In this document: positions 5,872 to 12,951 of the stretch, piece by piece
Numbering within the stretch: position 1 is the first letter of the stretch
How the letters are laid out: every line of letters starts with the position of its first letter
Made by a program: the position numbers and the translations under genes
Assembly (NCBI GenBank): GCA_026770585.1
Contig: MU646684.1
Coordinates: forward strand, 244,175-257,125
Reading direction: 5' to 3'
Length of the DNA: 12,951 bases
Source of the DNA: Baffinella frigidus
Lineage: Eukaryota > Cryptophyceae > Cryptomonadales > Baffinellaceae
Notes under the pieces: model-generated
Databases searched by the model: none
The model's input: the letters and a program-made list of their open reading frames with translations, nothing else
Told to the model about the DNA's origin: nothing

Positions 5872-7858
5872 ATGGCAGACGCAGTCCGTGCGATCCTCCC
5901 CTCGCACTACCTTCACACCTTCATTGATGAGGTGCGCCCCGCCCCCGGAATTCGCCCTTGCAGTGAAGGCTGCGAATTCCCACGATCCCTCGAGACCTTT
6001 GTTCGATGGTAGGTGGCCCAAGAAAGGTCCCCTTCCACCCCGAACCTGCTCCTGACAGGCTGCACTCGAACAGGGCATCCGCCCAGATGCGCGGGCGTTC
6101 ATGGAGAGCAGGACAACCTCGCTTCGCCGCGGGGTGGTTTCCAGAGCAGACGGCTCCGCATCTGTCGACCTGGGCAAGACCTCCGTGGTGGCTGGCGTGA
6201 CGCTCGTTCCTTTTACAACAACGCTCTCAGAGCGCGGCGATGGCCGGCTGAGCGTGAAGGTCGATATGGCAGCGTGCGACCCGCAGGGGCCAGCCTCGGG
6301 GCGCGAGAGCGAGGCGGCGCTTGCGCTCACGAGCCTCGTATCTAAGACGCTGATGGGCGCTGGCATCCTCCCGCTCGAGAGGCTCATCGTCAAGCAGGGT
6401 GTTGCGGCGTGGGAGGTCCACCCTCCACTCGTCCCTCAAACCCCACGCAGACCACGACGCGCGTGCGAGCACACCCAACAACATTGTCACTTGATGCTGT
6501 GTCGAAAACTCGCAAGAATCAAGGAGCTGATTGGCAGCTGGGCGGGTTCGCAGGTGAAACTGAGCGTGTTCTTTCTGAATGACGGGGGCAATGCCGCGGA
6601 CGCGGCGCTCCTCGCAGCCGTCGCCGCCCTCGCTGACACCTCCATACCCCCCGCCGAACTCGATGGTTTGCCCTCCTCCTGCACAGCAGCAGCCTGCCAT
6701 TTCATACGGGAGAATAGAGGGGGGGGGGCTGTTCACAACAACACCTCCAACGTGCGTTCCTAGCCAGCCCCCCCCGGTCCTATTAGCAGGGCACGCTCCC
6801 GGGGCCCTCGGCGGGTGAAGACAGGTTACTGACACTCTGGCTGGTTGGAACCTTGGCAGAGACAGGGGCAGTGGTGGAGACGAGCGGGGAAGCAACGGCG
6901 ATGCCGCTGACAGGGACGCCCATCTCGCTCTCGTTCGCCATCCTCACGCGCAAGGACGGCGTGCAGCAGCTTCTGGTGGATCCGTCGGCGGAGGAGGAGG
7001 CGGTGTGCCGCTCGTCGCTCTCGGTCGTGCTGGTGCGCGCCCCCTCCACTGTGGTGTCTGGCATTCACTGATCCAGTGGACAGCCTCACAGAGGCGTCCG
7101 CTCTCGCCTTCCGCACCCCATCAGCCTGCCACAGGCCTAGCTCTGTCGCATTCTATTTGGGCTCACCAATTTGGTGAGCCCGGGCTCATTTCCGCTCCAA
7201 CGTTGACGGATTTGTACTGCACACCCAGCATGCCAACGTGAGACGAATCGGTGAACCTGAGTGAGGCAGCGCTAGGAGGCGTCCGCTCGCGCCTCCCGCT
7301 CCCCCGCGGCACCCAGCACTCCCGAGACCTGTCACGCGCCCCGCGATGAGCAGAGAGGCGCGCTATCCATCCCCTCACGCCTCGCACTCTGACGCACGCC
7401 GCCTGTAACACTTGTTCGTTGCGTGCAGGTGGTCCCGGCGGAAGGGGGCAGTGCTGAGGCTCGATGCGGCGCCGCGCCGCTGATGCTGCACAAGCCTGGC
7501 GGCGCCCCCGTTCCGCAGAAGGTGCCGTGCCTCCCCGCGTCTCCTCCCTTCCGAGCGTGCTCTCCGATCACGTCTTGCACTGCATATTTGCTGGGAGCAT
7601 CAGAGACGCGTGGTGCTGAGAGACTGTGTTGGTCCGTGTTGTTGCTCGACAGGCGGGAGTAGCTGGCTTTTGTGTCGCTGCGAGCAACGCTCTGCCGCGG
7701 TTGTCGCTGCACCTGCAAATGCATGGATGCGGGTGAGCGGAAAAGAGAGACTGAGCGTGGGGGGCGTGGCTGGTTGGTGTTGGCAGTTGGTGACAGAGGC
7801 GATCGCCGTGGCGAGGAAACGCGCCGCGCGGCTACTCACCCTCCTCGAACAAAGCTAG
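5872..7858 (+). CDS. RRP43: Exosome complex core subunit RRP43 (EXOSC8), RNase PH-fold, six exons
   Basis: Predicted exons are 5872-5931, 6074-6415, 6554-6665, 6860-7032, 7429-7521 and 7787-7858 (TAG). Together they make 283 aa, close to human EXOSC8 at about 276. All five introns are GT-AG: donors GTGCGC, GTCCAC, GTTTGC, GTGCGC, GTGCCG, and acceptors all end in CAG. The start context is A at -3 and G at +4. Family landmarks in order are the GIRPDAR motif (21-27), RTT...ADGSASVDLGKTSVVAGV in exon 2, DGGNAADAALLAAVAAL in exon 3, LLVDPSAEEE (209-218) in exon 4, LHKPGG (249-254) in exon 5, and a C-terminal helix AIAVARKRAARLLTLLEQS in exon 6. RRP43 is one of six RNase PH-like subunits that form the catalytically inert hexameric ring of the RNA exosome, which works in 3'-5' RNA processing and decay in nucleus and cytoplasm. 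RRP42 or RRP45 are the alternatives, but length and the C-terminal layout favour RRP43. Intron 2 (138 nt) is in frame and stop-free. A TGTAA motif at 8267-8271 could be a distant poly(A) signal. Confidence 0.88.
5947..5980. repeat. Hairpin in RRP43 intron 1
   Basis: GGAATTCGC (5947-5955) pairs exactly with GCGAATTCC (5972-5980) across a 16-nt loop inside the 142-nt first intron. In the duplicate at 8708-8741 the single arm change (C to T) turns one G-C pair into G-U in RNA, so the fold persists. It may aid splicing, or simply be inherited structure. Confidence 0.6.
7159..7181. repeat. 23-base palindrome in RRP43 intron 4
   Basis: GGGCTCACCAA (7159-7169) and TTGGTGAGCCC (7171-7181) are perfect complements around T7170. 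The copy GGGCTCATTT follows at once. The same 396-nt intron also holds a diverged direct repeat of AGGCGTCCGCTC-type sequence at about 7092 and 7277. The palindrome lies far from both splice sites, so a simple splicing role is unlikely. Confidence 0.65.
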
Positions 7859-8485
7859 CGTCCGACACCCAGTGGTCACGCACGGCTACACGTAGGCGTG
7901 GGATAAGGAGGGGTCTCAAGGTGTCGGAAAGGATCTGGCGGGTCTGCAGAACAAGTTCGGGTGTCCGCCTATGTTGGGAGCTCGAAGAACCTAAAGGATC
8001 TAAAGGACCTAAAGGTGTTGAGTCTCGGCGCAGGCCGCGGGTGCCACCTCGCCAGGAGATGTTGGTATTCGGAGGCGGGTGGGGAGCACGGCGTCAGGTT
8101 CTGACTGGTGCAGTGCGACTGCGTTGCTGCCTGCGTGTCCAACGGTTATTCTAGTGGTGTGAGCAACGAGAGGCGGGAGAGAGCGGGCGAGAGAAACGGC
8201 AAGTGTGAATACAGGCTAGCAAATGAGAGATACATCTGGCACCAGTGAGGCTTTGCAACACATGTGTGTAATTTCTCTAGACTCGCAGGTTACGGGCCTA
8301 TGGTCACTAATTAAGATAGTTGACTGAAGAGAAGTTGAGTGGAAATGTTCAAACGTCTTCAAGCCTTGACATGTCCCTCAAATTTTGACAAGTGTTTGCC
8401 AAACGAAAGACAGGCCTGTCTCAGAGACACGATTGGTGGCAGCGATGAGAGAAATGACCCCCAAGGCGAGTCCGACTACCCTGGG
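7859..8485. other. Intergenic region downstream of RRP43
   Basis: No gene is supported here; the plus frame 7672-8154 starts inside RRP43 and has no domain. I note a short CTAAAGGA tandem (about 7990-8013), a possible TGTAA poly(A) motif (8267-8271) and a 12-base palindrome GACAGGCCTGTC (about 8410-8421). Most of the RRP43 3' UTR should lie in the first few hundred bases. Confidence 0.5.
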
Positions 8486-8847
8486 AAATGGCCCATGCTG
8501 CAGCTTTGGTTTCTGCCATGGTGTGGTCCGCTTCAGGAAAGTGTCGAGGGCGGACGCTTCCGAAAGCGAGAGGAAGGGGGTCGGCGCTGAAGAGTGACGG
8601 TGGCGGCTGAAGTGTGCGTCAACGCGTCTAGAATGGCTGACGCAATCCGTGCGATCCTCCCCTCGCACTACCTTCACACCTTCATTGATGAGGTGCGCCC
8701 CGCCCCCGGAATTCGTCCGTGCAGTGAAGGCTGCGAATTCCCACGATCCCCCGAGACTTTTGCTCGATGGTAGGTGACCCAAGAAAGGTCCCCTTCCACT
8801 CCGAACCTCCTTCTGACAGACTGCACTCGAACAGGGCATCCGCCCAG
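8486..8847 (+). pseudogene. Truncated duplicate of the RRP43 5' end (promoter, exon 1, intron 1)
   Basis: This is a direct copy of 5660-6086. Upstream sequence is shared from AAATGGCCCATGCTGCAG. The ATG at 8633-8635 keeps A at -3. Exon 1 (8633-8692) differs at only two bases, one giving V5I. Intron 1 (8693-8834) has the same 142-nt length with about 10 differences by eye and intact GTGCGC and AACAG splice sites. Similarity ends 13 bases into exon 2 (GGCATCCGCCCAG, 8835-8847), after which unrelated sequence begins, so no RNase PH domain can be made. If transcribed and spliced, the frame continues from GIRP into the new sequence to a TAA at 8943-8945, giving a 56-aa chimera. It is most likely a non-functional subtelomeric duplication, though promoter activity is plausible. 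Confidence 0.9.
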
Positions 8848-9183
8848 TAATTTTGCTTGATAGATTGAGAGCGGCCCATAAGAACGTAAACAGCCGCAGC
8901 AAGCAAACAAGCAAAGTCAACTTTCCAAGCAGAAAAACGCAGTAAGCAAAGTCAGCATTCCTTTGAGCATTTACTTGGTCCAATTTTAGAAACCGGAGTC
9001 TCGAAATTAAAATCGGAGTATGCAAAGGCAGTCGGGTTGGATTCAATTCAAATCCATCTGGTGAACAGTTGCGTAGTCGCAACGGTTGGCGAATAAAGGC
9101 TAAGGGTTTGCAATCGAAATCATTTTACTGCACTCGAAAGGGTTTTCCGACATTTTGATTGTCACGTGAAATGATAACGTGAT
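8848..9183. other. AT-richer unique stretch after the duplication breakpoint
   Basis: This is lower-GC sequence with repeated short words (AAGCAAACAAGCAAAGTC, AGTAAGCAAAGTC). It also has small hairpins, such as GTTGCG/CGCAAC at about 9067-9082. No gene is recognised apart from the chance continuation of the exon 2 frame to 8945. The minus-strand frame running from here back to 8378 lies antisense to the duplicated module and has no domain. Confidence 0.45.
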
Positions 9184-9533
9184 GGTTGGGTTTGGGGGGT
9201 TTGGGTTTCGGGGTTCAGTATTTAGGGGCTAAGGGGTTAAGGGTTAAGGGTTCAGGGTTTAGGGTTTAGGTTGTTGGGTTTAGGATCTTGAAGTTTAAGT
9301 TTGAGGGTTTACAGTTTACAGTTTAAGCTTCAGAGTTGAAAGTTGAAGGTTTATGGTCAAAGGTTTAGGGCTTAGGGTTTATAGTTTAGGGGTAGCCTTT
9401 AGGATTCAAGGTTTAAGGTTTGGGGTTTTGGGTTGAGGGTTTAGGGTTGAGGGTTGAGGGTTGAGGGTTCAGGGTTGAGGGTTCAGGGTTCAGGGTTCAG
9501 GGTGTCGGGTTTGGGGTCTAGGGTTTAAACAGG
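9184..9533 (+). repeat. Degenerate TTTAGGG-like subtelomeric array
   Basis: The array is G-rich heptamer variants oriented toward the right end. TTAAGGG, TTTAGGG and TTGAGGG/TTCAGGG dominate in local blocks; for example five TTGAGGG/TTCAGGG units run at about 9430-9500. It shows no coding capacity. Confidence 0.85.
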
Positions 9534-9537
9534 GTTT

Positions 9538-9598
9538 TCTGGGGCTACTACACCAATAGGATCATCCACTCACCCCCCATAGCCTCGTGAGGGGGAGT
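9538..9598 (+). repeat. Partial copy of the subtelomeric element terminus
   Basis: TCTGGGGCTACTACACC and TAGGATCATCC at 9538-9567 match the start of the full element at 9598-9628 with several substitutions. This appears to be a truncated copy lying directly upstream in tandem. Confidence 0.5.
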
Positions 9599-9846
9599 CT
9601 GGGGATATTACCCCATGTAGGATCCCGGAGTGACTTTACACAGGTCACGTCCACTGAGTCACGTCCACTATAAGAAGATGTAAGCCCACTACACGTGCGG
9701 CTCCGTCCCTCCCTCAGTGAAGCCTAACTCGCACACGATGTCTCTGTGTGTATCTAGCGCCCGAGCGGAGCCCTTCCGCCAGAGGTTATGAGCCCTGTCC
9801 TTCCGCCAGAGGTTATGAGGGATCCTACATGGGGTAATATCCCCAG
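9599..9846 (+). mobile_element. Subtelomeric element with 27-bp perfect terminal inverted repeats
   Basis: Positions 9599-9625 (CTGGGGATATTACCCC...GGATCC) are the exact reverse complement of 9820-9846. The 248-bp interior has no gene. It holds tandem GTCACGTCCACT units (about 9644-9671) and a duplicated CCTTCCGCCAGAGGTTATG unit (9772-9792 and 9799-9819, 27-base period). Heptamer array abuts the right end, and a partial copy precedes the left end. An inverted, diverged copy is at 1299-1506. This could be a MITE that targets telomeric repeats or a structural subtelomeric element; a target duplication is not clear. Confidence 0.8.
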
Positions 9847-9847
9847 A

Positions 9848-9913
9848 GGTTTAGGATTTAGGATTTAGGATTTAGGGTTTAGGATTGAGGGTTTTGGTTT
9901 TAAGGTTGAGAGT

Positions 9914-9980
<67 letters not shown>

Positions 9981-10249
9981 GGTTTAGGGTTTAGGGTTTA
10001 GGGTTTAGGGTTTGAGGTTTTGGGTTTTGGGTTTAGGGTTTAGGGTTCAGGGTTGGGTATATGGTTTAGGGGTAAGGGTTCTTGGTTTGGTGTTTAGAGT
10101 TCAGGGTTTAGGGTTTAGGGTTTATGCTCTAGGCTTTTTTTGGGGGGGGGGGGGTTGTGGCATAGGGTTTAGGGTTTAGGTTGTCAGGTTTAGGATTTAA
10201 GGTTCAGGATGCATGGTTCAGGGTTTAGGGTTCAGGGTTTACGGTTCAG
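9848..10249 (+). repeat. Heptamer array with homogenised TTGAGGG block and T7G13 run
   Basis: This telomere-like array includes about ten consecutive perfect GTTGAGG-phase repeats (about 9912-9980) and then four perfect TTTAGGG units. A homopolymer junction of seven T and thirteen G lies at 10135-10154. Variant units occur in runs rather than at random, which points to local tandem amplification. Confidence 0.85.
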
Positions 10250-10394
10250 GATTTGAATCCAGGTTTCAGAAACCAGGGTCACATCTTGCGTGTTCACTTC
10301 CGCTTTCATGCCACATCCTTTCTCTGCCCCTAGTTTCCGAGTTACCGGACACTTTTGAAGTGCGAGGAAATCGCCAAATGAGGCCTAGTTTCCA
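10250..10394. other. Non-array insertion in the heptamer array
   Basis: This short stretch of ordinary sequence is set between arrays. CCTAGTTTCCGAGTTA (about 10330-10345) and CCTAGTTTCCAAGTTA (about 10384-10399) form a direct repeat near its right edge. No gene is recognised; the frame at 10213-10497 is largely repeat-encoded. Confidence 0.45.
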
Positions 10395-10580
10395 AGTTAG
10401 GGTTAAGGGTTCAGGGTTTTGGGTTTGGTGTTGGGGGTTTAGAGTTTACGGTTTACGGTTTACGATTCAGGGTCAAGGGTTAAGGGTTAAGGGTTAAGGG
10501 TTAAGGGTTTAGGTTCAAAGGTTTAGGGTTCAGGGATTGGGGTTTGTGTCTTAGGATTGAGGGCTTAGGGTGTAAGGATG
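10395..10580 (+). repeat. Heptamer array with TTAAGGG and GGTTTAC runs
   Basis: Telomere-like units resume. GTTTACG-type units occur three times at 10441-10463, mirroring the CCGTAAA triplet at about 1255-1275 on the other strand. A perfect run of about five TTAAGGG units follows at about 10475-10510. Confidence 0.8.
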
Positions 10581-10692
10581 ACGGACAGCGCCCAGAGTGG
10601 AGGACGCCACGGGGTTTGAAGAGGTACCCCATGGCTGGCGAACCACCCCGCACAGCGGGCTACAAACAGATTTTGGGCGCTGAGAGCCCGAG

Positions 10693-10807
10693 TTTCCGTT
10701 ACCTTATCCTGAGAAACCCCCCTATGTCTCTACGGGTTGCGTACCGTAGGGTCCTAGGACTCATTGCTCAGGGGTTATTCAAAATCCCTTCGAAGTCCGC
10801 TGTGTGG
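10693..10807 (+). repeat. Dispersed subtelomeric repeat, copy 2
   Basis: This is the second copy of the 3106-3252 repeat, about 30 bases shorter. It keeps TTTCCGTTACC, GAAACCCCCCTATGTC, the CTACGG/CCGTAG hairpin, CAAAATCCCTT and GTCCGCTGTGTGG. The plus frame at 10544-10846 spans it. I do not call it a gene because the corresponding frame is not maintained in copy 1. Confidence 0.7.
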
Positions 10808-11069
10808 CTCGGGCGTCACGCAGTCTCCAATGCCGCGGTTGTGTGATCGTGGGGTGCGAAACGACGCCGGACCTTTCTTTTTGGGGGTGCCAAGAATGTT
10901 CATCTAATGCATCACAAAAAAAATTGACCTGATTTTGCCTGTCAGATTTTACGCTGCCATGTATGCATCCCCACCGAGGCTGTGTCTGAACAGGACCTAG
11001 AGAGAGGCTGCCCCGTCAGCATACAGGAAGGTTGTGTTGACCATGGTGGAAGATTTTTACGACGTTGAC
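10808..11069. other. Unique stretch between repeat copy and fold-back element
   Basis: Mixed sequence with no recognisable gene, tRNA or repeat family. It includes an A8 run near 10916. Confidence 0.4.
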
Positions 11070-11240
11070 AGCTGCACCAATCCACCAGCCCTCAGAATGG
11101 GCGCAAATCACCTTTTTCAATCCCCGTGATTTGTACTGGAGGTCGTCGGATTCCGACGATATGTGGCACAAATCAGGGGCTTCGAAACGACAATTTGCTC
11201 CCACTCTTTAGAAGGGCTGGTGGATGCGTTAACATCTGCA
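11070..11240. mobile_element. Fold-back element, imperfect palindrome centred near 11151
   Basis: Nested matching arms surround T11151. TCGTCGGA (11143-11150) pairs with TCCGACGA (11152-11159). CCCCGTGATTTGT (11122-11134) pairs with ACAAATCAGGGG (11168-11179). ATCCACCAGCCCT (11080-11092) pairs with AGGGCTGGTGGAT (11213-11225). Distances from the centre agree within a few bases, so the whole 170-bp segment is one degenerate palindrome. No coding capacity is seen. It is consistent with a decayed fold-back or MITE element. Confidence 0.7.
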
Positions 11241-11334
11241 CTGTACAGGGGGGGAGGCGGCACCGTGCTGTTTTTAGATTGAAAGCCTCCTGCACCACCT
11301 CGCAAATGTGCCTCCTCGAAAAGAGAGGCGAGGA

Positions 11335-12635
11335 AAGGGTTTAGGGTTGAGGGTCTAGAGTTTAGGGTTTAGGGTTTAGGATTCTGGGTTTAAGGTTTAG
11401 GGTGTAGGGTTTAGAATTGAGAGTTTAGGGTGTAGGGTTGAGGGTGTGGGATTTTGAGTTTAAGGTTGAGAGTTGAGGGTTGAGGGTTTAGGAATTAAGG
11501 TTTGGGGTTAGGGTCTGTTCATTGTTTGGTGTTCAGGGTTTAGGGGTTAGGGTTCAGGGTTCAGGGTTTAGGGTTTAGGGTGTGGGGATCAGGGTTCAGG
11601 ATTTAGAGATTAGAGTTTAGGGTTTAGGGTTTGGGGTTTAGGGTTTAGGGTTTCAGGTTTCAGGTTTGGGTCAAGGTTTGAGTTTAGGGTGTAGGGTTTA
11701 GAGTTCAGGGTTTAGGGTTTAGGGTTCAGGGGTTAGGGGTGAGGGATTTGTGTTTAGGGCTGGGGGTTAGAGTTTATGGTTGAGCATTTAGGGATTAGAG
11801 TTGAGCATTTGAGGATTAGAGTTTATGGTTTAGGGTGAATCGTGCAAGGTTTAGGCTTTAGGGTTTAGAGTTTAGAGTTTAGAGTTTAGGGTTTAGGGTT
11901 TAGGGTTTAGGGTTTAGGGGTTACAGGTGCAGGGTGCAGGGTGCAGGGTGCAGGGTGCAGGGTGCAGGGTGCAAGGTTCAGGGTTTAGTTTTTAAGGTTT
12001 AGTTTCTAGGGTTCAGGATTAAGGGTTTAGGGTTTAGGATTCAAGGTTTTATGACTTACAGGGTTGATGGTTTTGGTGTAGGGGCTTGGATTTAGGGCTA
12101 AGAGTTTGGGGTTTAGGGATTAGGGTCTAGGAGTTAGAGTTTAGGGTTTAGAGTTTATGGTTAAGAGTTAATGGTTTATGGTTCATGGTTTCGGGTTTAG
12201 GGATCAAGGATAAGCTTTGAGCGTTGAGCTTTGAGCCTTGGGACTTGAGCGTTTAGGGTTTGGCATTGAAAGTCTATGGTGTAGGGTTGAGGGTTTAGGG
12301 TTGAGGGTTGAGGGTTTGGGGTTAAGGGTGTAGGTTTCAGGGTTGAGGGTGCAGGTTTAAGGGTTTAGGGTTGAGGGTTTAGAGTTCATGGTTCATGATT
12401 TTCGGTTTAGTGGGTAGGGTTTCGAATTTAGGGAGTGGGGATCAGGATTTAGGGTTCGGGGTCTAGGGTTAGTGTAGCGTTTATCCTTGAGCCTTGATCC
12501 TTGAGCGTTTAGGATTTGGGATTCAGAGTCTAGGGGTCAGGGTTTACGGTTCAGGGTTTAGGGTTAAGGGTTTGGGGGTTAGGGTTTAGGGTTTCAGGGT
12601 TGATGGTTGAGGGTTGAGGGTTTGGGTTTAGGGTC
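11335..12635 (+). repeat. Main subtelomeric degenerate TTTAGGG array (about 1.3 kb)
   Basis: About 1.3 kb is made of heptamer variants in the orientation of the terminal telomere. Local blocks stand out: TTTAGGG runs near 11885-11920, about seven GGTGCAG units at 11936-11972, and GAGCNTT variants near 12215-12250 and 12487-12510. Nearly all units keep the AG(G)G core, and changes fall mostly in the TTT part. No gene is present. Confidence 0.88.
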
Positions 12636-12788
12636 CCACACGGTGGGCTTCGAGGGTTTCGTTGGGCCCAGAAATTGGTGCAACCTGATGTGGAACCCCA
12701 GAATTTGTGTTGAAAAAACCCTTCAAGTCAATTGTCCTCACGCAAGTTGACTTTTGACGAAAGGTTCGTAAGGTGGCCCACCGTGTGG
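12636..12788. mobile_element. Short element with 13-bp perfect terminal inverted repeats next to the telomere
   Basis: CCACACGGTGGGC (12636-12648) is the exact reverse complement of GCCCACCGTGTGG (12776-12788). The 153-bp segment is ordinary sequence inserted in heptamer arrays. It holds an inner inverted repeat AAGTCAATTG / CAAGTTGACTT (about 12724-12753). There is no open frame of note. The structure suggests a small non-autonomous DNA transposon; no target duplication was evident. Confidence 0.65.
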
Positions 12789-12858
12789 TAGGTTTCAAGG
12801 TTTAGGGTTAATAAGGGTTTTACGATTTAGTGGTCTAGGTTTGGGGTTTTAAACCCGG
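12789..12858 (+). repeat. Degenerate transition into the telomere
   Basis: Variant heptamers separate the TIR element from the perfect telomere. They end in GGGGTTTTAAACCCGG, a near-palindrome formed by one G-rich and one C-rich heptamer piece, immediately before the perfect repeats. Confidence 0.6.
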
Positions 12859-12951
12859 TTTAGGGTTTAGGGTTTAGGGTTTAGGGTTTAGGGTTTAGGG
12901 TTTAGGGTTTAGGGTTTAGGGTTTAGGGTTTAGGGTTTAGGGTTTAGGGTT
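12859..12951 (+). repeat. Terminal telomere, 13 perfect TTTAGGG repeats
   Basis: Uninterrupted TTTAGGG runs from 12859 to the last base, with the G-rich strand reading toward the end as expected of a right chromosome terminus. TTTAGGG is the plant-type telomere sequence, also used by various algae and alveolates. Its perfection contrasts with all the internal arrays and indicates synthesis by telomerase. Confidence 0.93.

Noticed and set aside
5707-6393. 228-codon minus-strand frame across the RRP43 5' end
   Set aside because: It lies antisense to the promoter, exon 1, intron 1 and exon 2 of RRP43. A similar frame opposite the duplicate (8378-9082) merely reflects the shared DNA.
9430-9500. 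CRISPR-like regular repeats
   Set aside because: The period is seven bases with no unique spacers. These are telomere-type heptamers in a eukaryotic subtelomere.
10544-10846. 100-codon plus-strand frame
   Set aside because: It starts in heptamer array and runs through a dispersed repeat whose other copy does not keep the frame.
1-12951. A new multi-gene defence or biosynthetic system
   Set aside because: Only two intact genes are recognisable, one exosome subunit and one SAM-TPR protein. Neither their pairing nor the flanks suggest a dedicated system.

Overview
The window reads as the right-hand end of a chromosome from a GC-rich, intron-bearing eukaryote, probably a flagellated microbial alga or related protist. 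The last 93 bases are 13 perfect copies of the plant/alveolate-type telomere heptamer TTTAGGG, with the G-rich strand running toward the window end as at a true right chromosome terminus. The genes have GT-AG introns, strong A-at-minus-3 start contexts and GC-rich coding sequence. One encodes a TTC23-like protein, a family tied to cilia, which suggests a flagellated cell. I cannot name the species.

Layout from left to right: degenerate TTTAGGG-like arrays (about 47-318 and 691-872) surround a small hairpin-rich island. After a 128-bp spacer the array continues in the opposite orientation (CCCTAAA-like, about 1001-1293). It then abuts an inverted copy of a subtelomeric element (about 1299-1506). 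Positions 1.5-3.4 kb are a patchwork of short dispersed repeats: a repeat with a pol III B-box match, a terminal-inverted-repeat element, and two other repeat families. A stranded minus-strand C-terminal exon lies among them. The gene island at 3.9-7.9 kb holds two divergent genes: a SAM + TPR protein resembling TTC23 (minus strand) and the exosome core subunit RRP43/EXOSC8 (plus strand, six exons, 283 aa). They share an intergenic region of about 310 bp. At 8486-8847 there is a truncated direct duplicate of the promoter, exon 1, intron 1 and first bases of exon 2 of the RRP43 gene. From 9.2 kb to the end, long degenerate heptamer arrays are interrupted by TIR elements, a dispersed repeat copy, a fold-back element and, next to the telomere, a small 13-bp-TIR insertion.

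The two genes are housekeeping or structural and have no evident functional link. They share only a divergent promoter region. RRP43 belongs to the RNase PH ring of the RNA exosome, and the TTC23-like protein is predicted to be a ciliary or scaffold protein. I see no defence system, CRISPR array, biosynthetic cluster or other new multi-gene system. The interesting content is chromosome-end architecture: a head-to-head telomere-like junction with mirrored subtelomeric elements, locally homogenised heptamer variants, and the duplicated promoter/first-exon module.
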